Positions 58,931 through 64,000 of a stretch of 64,000 nt of DNA are shown here, in pieces. A model generated the notes under the pieces. The model was not told the DNA's origin. It did no database searches and saw only the letters and a list, made by a program, of their open reading frames with translations. The position numbers and the translations under genes were made by a program. Each line of letters opens with the position of its first letter. Positions within the stretch are counted from its first letter, which is position 1. Origin of the DNA: Terrabacter aerolatus. GTDB taxonomy: Bacteria > Actinomycetota > Actinomycetes > Actinomycetales > Dermatophilaceae. The stretch spans positions 169,122 through 233,121 of the forward strand of contig NZ_BJYX01000004.1 of the NCBI RefSeq assembly GCF_007991735.1. The letters run 5' to 3'.

Positions 58931-59332
58931 GTGCCGCTGCTCGTCGCGCTCGTCACGTCGCTGCTCGTCAAGGCCAGCATCGACCCGGGCCCCTACCAGC
59001 AGCTCATCGCGCAGCTCGTCGGCGGCGCCGTGGCCACGGCCTACTACGTCGCGGTCCGCGTCTTCGAGACCTACGTGAAGCCCCGGTTCGGGTGGCTCCT
59101 CGGCTACGCGAAGCAGCCCACCTACGACGCCCCCGCCGCCCCGTCTGACGCCTCCCCCAGTGGCGCGGTCGCAACCGAGGCCACGGAGGGCATCCCCGAG
59201 GGTGCGCCGGTCGAGGTCGTGCCTGCTGGCTCGGTCGGTGACGGCCTCGGCGATGCTGTCTCGGGTGTCGCCGACGGAATCTTCGGCTGCGACACGAAGA
59301 CGGACGCGACGTACCTCGGTCGGCACGAGTGA
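58931..59332 (+). CDS. Phage holin-like membrane protein
   Basis: A 133-aa protein beginning at GTG 58931 with a hydrophobic span (PLLVALVTSLLVKASIDPGPY), a second one (LIAQLVGGAVATAYYVAVRVFETYV), then FGWLLGYAKQPTYDAP and an acidic Ala/Glu/Val-rich tail. The layout is that of small actinophage membrane proteins near lysis genes. It may survive intact, but the reading frame directly upstream is a broken protease, so its promoter may be lost. Confidence 0.6.
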   Translation: MPLLVALVTSLLVKASIDPGPYQQLIAQLVGGAVATAYYVAVRVFETYVKPRFGWLLGYAKQPTYDAPAAPSDASPSGAVATEATEGIPEGAPVEVVPAGSVGDGLGDAVSGVADGIFGCDTKTDATYLGRHE

Positions 59333-59455
59333 CCAGACCGAACGAGGACCGCGCCGCTGGCTGACCACCTTGTCGGCGCGGTGGCGTAGCGTCGCCCGCG
59401 CGACCAGATCGCATGACCGCTGGTTCGGCGCCCCACGCCATAGAAGGGCCAGCGC

Positions 59456-59491
59456 AGAGCCCCCGCTCACCTCACGGTGAGCGGGGGCTCT
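59456..59491 (+). terminator. Strong intrinsic terminator, 16-bp perfect stem
   Basis: AGAGCCCCCGCTCACC, loop TCAC, GGTGAGCGGGGGCTCT, then TTTG. It is the most canonical rho-independent terminator in the window. It stands about 120 bp after the holin-like gene and may have ended a late phage transcript or a lost tRNA-adjacent unit. Confidence 0.85.
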
Positions 59492-59673
59492 TTGCGCGTT
59501 CTCGTGCGGGCGCCCACAGCAGCCCCATAGGTTGAGCGTGCCGGACAAGCGCACTCCCACCCTGCGCGAGACCGGCTCTCCGCTGCCATCCCCCTACTCG
59601 GGCAGCGGAGTGTGTCGGCATCGAGAAATGGTGTCGCCATGTCGGCCCGGGCACCCCCGTCCGCGGCCGGCCA

Positions 59674-59712
59674 CCGTGACCCCGGATCAGGCCCCCCGAG
59701 CCGGGGTCACGG
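59674..59712. repeat. 12-bp perfect hairpin
   Basis: CCGTGACCCCGG and CCGGGGTCACGG flank a 15-nt loop. It lies in prophage DNA with no convincing gene and starts the hairpin-rich stretch. Confidence 0.65.
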
Positions 59713-59768
59713 AAGGAAAACGCGTGTCGGTCGGCCCGTTCGCCGACCATCCGTAACCCTCGAGCCTC

Positions 59769-59877
59769 GCTATCGTTGAGATAGCTGCGGGCGGTGGTTA
59801 TCCCCCCGAGGGCCACCGTCCGCCTCACCCCGTTGCCAGAAGAGCCCCTCACGCCGCCGGCGTCTGGGGCACTTCTG
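59769..59877 (+). ncRNA. Candidate structured non-coding RNA or three-hairpin element
   Basis: Three consecutive hairpins. (a) GCTATC-GTTGA-GATAGC (59769-59785). (b) An 11-bp stem GCGGGCGGTGG/CCACCGTCCGC, one G-U pair, 15-nt loop (59787-59823). (c) A long symmetric hairpin at 59837-59877: CAGAAG, A-A mismatch, GCCCC, 2x2 internal loop, ACGCC, GCC triloop. Neighbouring helices of this regularity suggest an RNA rather than protein sites; strand is unproven. Hairpin (a) alone also resembles an Xre-type operator. Confidence 0.4.
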
Positions 59878-59935
59878 TTGGCCGCAGTCATGGGTGGGGC
59901 CCCGGGCCCCCTCCACGAGTAACCCGAGGCCCCGC

Positions 59936-59966
59936 GACGACGGCAACTTGGGGTCAATCCGTCGTC
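59936..59966. repeat. 8-bp perfect inverted repeat
   Basis: GACGACGG and CCGTCGTC flank a 15-nt loop. It is another hairpin in the region between the terminator at 59491 and the next gene. Confidence 0.5.
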
Positions 59967-60270
59967 ACCAGGTAGACGATCGAAACCCCGGATCATGACA
60001 TGGTTCCTGAAGGGCGGCACTCAGGTCACCTTCAACATCCCGTGGCAACCTCTCTGTCGCGCACCCGCCGATGGCTCCCCTGTCTCGGCGGGTGCGTCCA
60101 CGCGCCAAGCGGATCCCCCCTCTGCGGGCGCATGGCGACGCGGCCCGCTCACCCCCGCCCGAGCGGGCTGCGTCACGAACCGTTCCCGATCCGTCCTAGA
60201 CCTGATCGAATTGGACGACCAAGCCGCCACCTTCAGATTGCTCGACGCCGGAAGGGGTACGTTCGCCGAC

Positions 60271-60504
60271 ATGCGACTGGCGTCTCGGGGGCCCGTCGAT
60301 AAGGAGTCATGCCGGCAACGGCTTCTTCGCGAGTGGCTCGAGCTGGAAGAGCGGTACGACCGGGAGCTCGCGCGCAGGTTCTATGCGACGCGCGGCCAGG
60401 CCAGGCCCGCTCCGCCCGGTCTTGAGGTTGATTTTGAGCACTTGGCGCAGGCCGCGGCGCGAGCGAAGGCGGCCTACATCGAGGCAGGGAACTCCGCGAG
60501 CTAG
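60271..60504 (+). CDS. Hypothetical 77-aa helical protein
   Basis: A helical, charged protein: ESCRQRLLREWLELEERYDRELARRFYATRG, then FEHLAQAAARAKAAYIEAG. I chose ATG 60271 because upstream in-frame sequence (to 59995) is Pro/Arg-rich; a weak GAAGGGG lies 12 bp away. The N-terminal LDLIELDDQAATFRLLDAGRG stretch just before it could be coding, in which case the start is a TTG. Unrecognised family in prophage-type DNA. Confidence 0.5.
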   Translation: MRLASRGPVDKESCRQRLLREWLELEERYDRELARRFYATRGQARPAPPGLEVDFEHLAQAAARAKAAYIEAGNSAS

Positions 60505-60753
60505 CAGGAGCCGCGCGGGGCACGCCGAGTACTACCGTGGGCTCATCGGCTGCCAGCACCTTCCCCCGAGGACGCCGGCAGTGCGTCGCCATCGCGCGGC
60601 GTGGGCGGCGCCTCCCCCACCACCCCCGGAAGCGCCGCCACCTCCCCCATGCGACGGTCTTGCTCAGGGACAGGCTGCCACTCGCGGGCAGGTGGCACAG
60701 CGAAACGCAGCAATCCGCCTGGCACCGGTGACGGACAGCCTCGGCCAGTGGTC
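60505..60753. other. About 250 bp with no gene recognised
   Basis: GC-rich sequence containing a purine/pyrimidine-biased block (about 60610-60660, CCTCCCCC-type runs) and no ORF with a start and coding bias on either strand. Confidence 0.4.
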
Positions 60754-61080
60754 TTACGCCATCTGGGTCGGGGTTCGAGGCTGCAGGTTCGTCTTCTCGA
60801 CGAGCTCCTCCACCACGTCTTGAGCCAAGTCCTCATCCTTGGCGGCCTGCGCCTCCTCGTGCTGCTTGACCTCGACGCGGGCAGCCTGCCACGCGGACCA
60901 ATGGCCAGAGACAAGAGCCCACAAGGACAGGGCTGAGACGTAGACCACGGAGTTGACCCAGTGCGTCACCAACGAGACGGGGATCATCACCAGCCAGAAG
61001 ATCGTCAACCAGCCGTTGACCCTCCGCATGAACACCGGGTCGCCCTGCACACTGGCCCAAAGAGACTTGATGACAGTCAT
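60754..61080 (-). CDS. 108-aa two-span membrane protein (prophage/actinomycete mobile-element type)
   Basis: Begins TVIKSLWASVQGDPVFMRRVNGWLTIFWLVMIPVSLVTHW; a second span VNSVVYVSALSLWALVSGHW precedes WQAARVEVKQHEEAQAAKDEDLAQDVVEELVE, a long charged helix. The start ATG 61080 has the perfect AAGGAGGT ribosome-binding site. I recall similar proteins in actinomycete prophages and accessory DNA. Function unknown. Its promoter overlaps a 14-bp palindrome, so it is probably repressed. Confidence 0.7.
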   Translation of the reverse strand: MTVIKSLWASVQGDPVFMRRVNGWLTIFWLVMIPVSLVTHWVNSVVYVSALSLWALVSGHWSAWQAARVEVKQHEEAQAAKDEDLAQDVVEELVEKTNLQPRTPTQMA

Positions 61081-61123
61081 CGAACACCTCCTTGCGACGG
61101 AACTGCGCCTCTGCAGCGAGCAG

Positions 61124-61162
61124 AGAATAGGGGGGATTCCTGAGAGCGCGCTTCATGAAGCG
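61124..61162 (-). promoter_or_regulatory. Promoter with overlapping palindromic operator
   Basis: Minus-strand -10 TATTCT (61129-61124); a 17-bp spacer puts the -35 at 61152-61147, inside the perfect 14-bp palindrome CGCTTCATGAAGCG (61149-61162). The arrangement is that of a repressor blocking RNA polymerase, perhaps by the HTH protein encoded just beyond. Confidence 0.55.
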
Positions 61163-61212
61163 GCGACCCCGACACCGAGTAAAGAGAAGGGTGCCCATCC
61201 TCAGGGGAACTG

Positions 61213-61455
61213 CTAGCCCTGCGAGCGAGGTGCCCCGCGACCGCGCCGCTTCACCCCGGCCTGGTCGAGCGCACGGCGCACTGCCGACTGCGTCCGGCGC
61301 GTCAGCTCCGCGAGCTCGTGGATCGAACGGCCGTCGGCGTACTGCTCCGCGCAGAAGGCGAGCAACCGCGCGCGCTGCTCCGGGGTCTGCCGGCTGACCG
61401 CGGTGCCCGCGAACTCCGGGAGCACCTCGAGGACCGGACGGCCCGGGTACGGCAC
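61213..61455 (-). CDS. Small HTH-domain protein
   Basis: About 80 aa from GTG 61455: VVPYPGRPVLEVLPEFAG, then the helix-turn-helix TPEQRARLLAFCAEQYADGRSIHELAELTRRTQSAVRRALDQAGVKRRGRGAP. The Arg-rich end suits DNA contact. Its start is two bases after the final stop of the broken P63C gene, so they were one operon. It may regulate the palindromic promoter nearby. Confidence 0.65.
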   Translation of the reverse strand: MPYPGRPVLEVLPEFAGTAVSRQTPEQRARLLAFCAEQYADGRSIHELAELTRRTQSAVRRALDQAGVKRRGRGAPRSQG

Positions 61456-61457
61456 AA

Positions 61458-62463
61458 CTAGAGCCCGCCGTCCTCGTCGAAGTTCATGGGAATCGTGTCG
61501 CCGAACCGCGGGTGGCTCTAGTCGATGTTTCGCTTGAAGTCCGGCCACGACTTGCTCAGTTTCATGATTGTGACGACAGAGGCGAGGTGCTCACGCAACT
61601 TTGGGTGCCCATGTCAGGAGTCAGCCGCTGGTGCAACTTGTTCTTCGGTCGCCCGCTGCTTGATTTCGGCGTCTGGCGCTGCAACTCCTCCAGGATGCCG
61701 GGAGCAAGACGCTTGTACACAACATCGTTCGTGATGAGACCGAAGTATCGCGGCCGCTGGACACTGTCCTTCTTGTAATTAAGGCCCTTCAACCGAAACA
61801 ACTCCTTGTAGTACTCGTCCGGAAAAGTACGCACCCATGGCTGCAGCTCCTTAGCCACAACTCCTCGAGAATCCGTGCAAGCGCATCGCGTTGCTGGACC
61901 TCTTGGTACCCGGTCGCCTCATCAACGAGCGCGATGATGCCAACTCGCGCCAAGCCGCGGACCAGCACTTCGGCTTGGCGGGCGACGTGCAACTGCTGAT
62001 AAGGCGACGCCTTGGCGTCGCGAGCCTGGAGGTAGATCTCGCAGATCGCCGGCAGCAATTCAGCGTTGTAGCCACTAGCTCGGCCACCGTTTGGCAGCTT
62101 GAATGTGATCGGGCGAGCCTTGGCGAGGACATCGTCCGGAATGAATGGCGCGATCGCGCGACCCTGAAGGATCGGCGGGATCGCACTTCCGCTGCGCGTG
62201 TTAGCTCGACGGTGTCGACCGAGCGCTTGGAGAAAGGATGCCTGCGTCAGTACCCGAGTCCCGTCGTCGAGCACGTAGCAAGTCAACTCGACATCGCCGA
62301 TCACCAGCGGCTTGTCAGGTGAGCCGCAGATGGCCACGTTCTGGGGCTCGGTCCAACGCGCCTCCGCTGCTTTACGGCTGATCTCCGATCGGCGAGCGGG
62401 AGAGAGCTTTGCCGCACGCGCGACGCGCCCCTTGGCCTTGGCTTCGTGGGCTTGCTCGCCCGC
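61458..62463 (-). pseudogene. P63C-domain protein gene, broken by two frameshifts and a nonsense codon
   Basis: Reassembled from three frames. Frame 1 (to about 61860): KLSPARRSEISRKAAEARW, VAICGSPDKPLVIGDVELTCYVLDDGTRVLTQASFLQALGR, PNGGRASGYNAELLPAICEIYLQARD, YQEVQQRDALARILEE. Frame 2 (to about 61600): KELQPWVRTFPDEYYKELFRLKGLNY, YKRLAPGILEELQRQTPK, KNKLHQRLTPDMG. Frame 3: HPKLREHLASVVTIMKLSKSWPDFKRNID, then TAG (61520-61518), then SHPRFGDTIPMNFDEDGGL and the true stop. These are the landmarks of the P63C domain (PF10546). The N-terminus also lacks a start in frame beyond GTG 62337. Function of P63C proteins is unknown. Confidence 0.8.
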
Positions 62464-62595
62464 TCATCTGCATGCATCGACTCCCAGCACGGTAGCGAGC
62501 CCACCTTGACGCACCCCGAAAGTGCTGGCGGCGGGCAAGCCGTTGGGGTTCGCCCTCGCAGCCGGCACCCAGACAAGGACAGGCATCATGGGTCG

Positions 62596-63084
62596 GTGAC
62601 CCTCGTGACCCTTCTGGCGACCTACACCCTCTTCCTCGTGCTGCTGGTCGCAGCCGTCGTGTGGCTCACGCTGGACCGGCCCCGCAAGGTGGAACTCGTC
62701 GTCGCAGGGGTGGTGGCTCTCGCGGTTGTCGGGGTGCTCATCGTGGTCACGGGCGACCTCTGGACTGATCCTCGTCCCTTCGTGGTCGACGGCGTGGCAC
62801 CGGCGATCGCGCATGCTGCCGACAACGGCTTCCCGTCCGACCACACGGCCGCTGCGGCTGCCGTTGCAGGCCTCGTGCTGGCGTACCGACGCCGCATCGG
62901 CATTCTGCTGGTGCTGCTCGCCGTCGTGGTGGGCATGTCCCGCGTGGCCGCTCATGTGCACCACGTGCCTGACATCATCGGCGGGCTCGGGATCGGGCTG
63001 ATTGCGGCCTCAGCAGGGGTCACGCTGGCTCGTGTGGCAATGCGTGCTTGGGCGGCGCGGCAGAGCGAGTCGCGCGTCTCCTGA
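62596..63084 (+). CDS. PAP2-family phosphatase (undecaprenyl-diphosphatase-like)
   Basis: A 162-aa integral membrane phosphatase. It has the PAP2 motifs RPF in WTDPRPFVVDG, FPSDHT (PSDH variant seen in BcrC-like enzymes) and SRVAAHVHHVPDIIGG with the catalytic His. Five or six spans. GTG start at 62596; alternatives upstream are weak. It would dephosphorylate polyprenyl or lipid diphosphates at the membrane. It is convergent with the response-regulator gene. Confidence 0.82.
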   Translation: MTLVTLLATYTLFLVLLVAAVVWLTLDRPRKVELVVAGVVALAVVGVLIVVTGDLWTDPRPFVVDGVAPAIAHAADNGFPSDHTAAAAAVAGLVLAYRRRIGILLVLLAVVVGMSRVAAHVHHVPDIIGGLGIGLIAASAGVTLARVAMRAWAARQSESRVS

Positions 63085-63202
63085 CCGGTTTGCCCGAGCG
63101 GGGCTGAGACGAGAGGCCGCCGCAAGCGCCTTGGGCTGCGGCGAAGGACGGTTCACGGGCGTTGCACCGGTCATGCAACGAACGCCCACTTTCGGCGACG
63201 GC

Positions 63203-63970
<768 letters not shown>

Positions 63971-64000
63971 GGTCTCGATGCTAGGTGTACCCGGTCATGA

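Noticed and set aside
59380..59446. tRNA-like acceptor pairing (GTGGCGT with ACGCCAT) before the strong terminator
   Set aside because: The span is only about 61 nt, there is no proper D-arm, and the T-loop lacks the TTCRA pattern. Not a tRNA gene.
59538..59756. 72-codon GTG frame (VPDKRTPTLRETGSPLPSPYSG...)
   Set aside because: No good ribosome-binding site, Pro/Arg-rich content, and a 12-bp perfect hairpin lies within it. More likely non-coding.

Overview
The window is high-GC (about 70%) DNA with GTG starts, overlapping stop/start junctions and leaderless-looking genes, typical of an actinobacterium. Several features point to an Intrasporangiaceae-like aerobe or facultative nitrate respirer: narGHJI, ANTAR, a mycothiol-type enzyme, Tat/lipoprotein exports and MerR/HspR. 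This placement is an inference from gene content; there is no rRNA or tRNA in the window to test it.

Layout. 1-7.7 kb: ABC-2 exporter (permease cut by the left end), MBL hydrolase, autoregulated MerR gene, FUSC-type and YihY-type membrane proteins, and a receptor Ser/Thr kinase. 8.2-11.0 kb: a two-subunit isoquinoline-oxidoreductase-like molybdenum hydroxylase. 11.2-21.5 kb: small proteins, an ANTAR protein, a cysteine-containing winged-helix regulator, then a complete dissimilatory nitrate reductase operon narGHJI with narK. The regulator is divergent from narG, and a short leader ORF precedes narG. 21.6-25.8 kb: a polar amino-acid ABC importer and a GltS-like transporter, closed by a 21-bp perfect terminator hairpin. 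25.8-33.5 kb: a translationally coupled operon (asparagine synthase fused to an F420-ligase-like domain, NodB-like protein, YVTN propeller lipoprotein), divergent from an acyl-CoA-dehydrogenase-like gene and a PIG-L/methyltransferase fusion. 33.5-38.6 kb: SRPBCC protein, phytoene-desaturase-like oxidoreductase, hsp20 with a MerR/HspR-like regulator, and an LpqI-like GH3 enzyme. 38.7-43.5 kb: a YdiJ-like FAD/Fe-S dehydrogenase, a GntR/FCD regulator and serA; the first two start inside one shared palindrome. 43.6-46.1 kb: two secreted phosphoesterases behind a PHO-box-like repeat. 46.1-56.8 kb: assorted membrane, repair and envelope genes, two of them frameshifted. 57.0-62.5 kb: a decayed prophage remnant (broken MuF-like head protein, broken prohead protease, holin-like protein, small zinc-finger genes, broken P63C gene) with an unusually hairpin-rich non-coding stretch. 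62.6-64 kb: PAP2 phosphatase and an OmpR-type response regulator.

How it fits together. The nitrate block gives uptake, reduction, assembly and probable local control. The serA / YdiJ-like / GntR trio is consistent with 2-hydroxyglutarate clearance coupled to serine synthesis. The asnB-fusion operon is the best candidate for an uncharacterised envelope or peptide-modification system. A 7-bp motif, GGCATAC/GTATGCC, occurs 30 times between 1.2 and 56.4 kb, in all reading frames and in intergenic DNA, and not at all in the last 7.5 kb, which marks the prophage end of the window as foreign.
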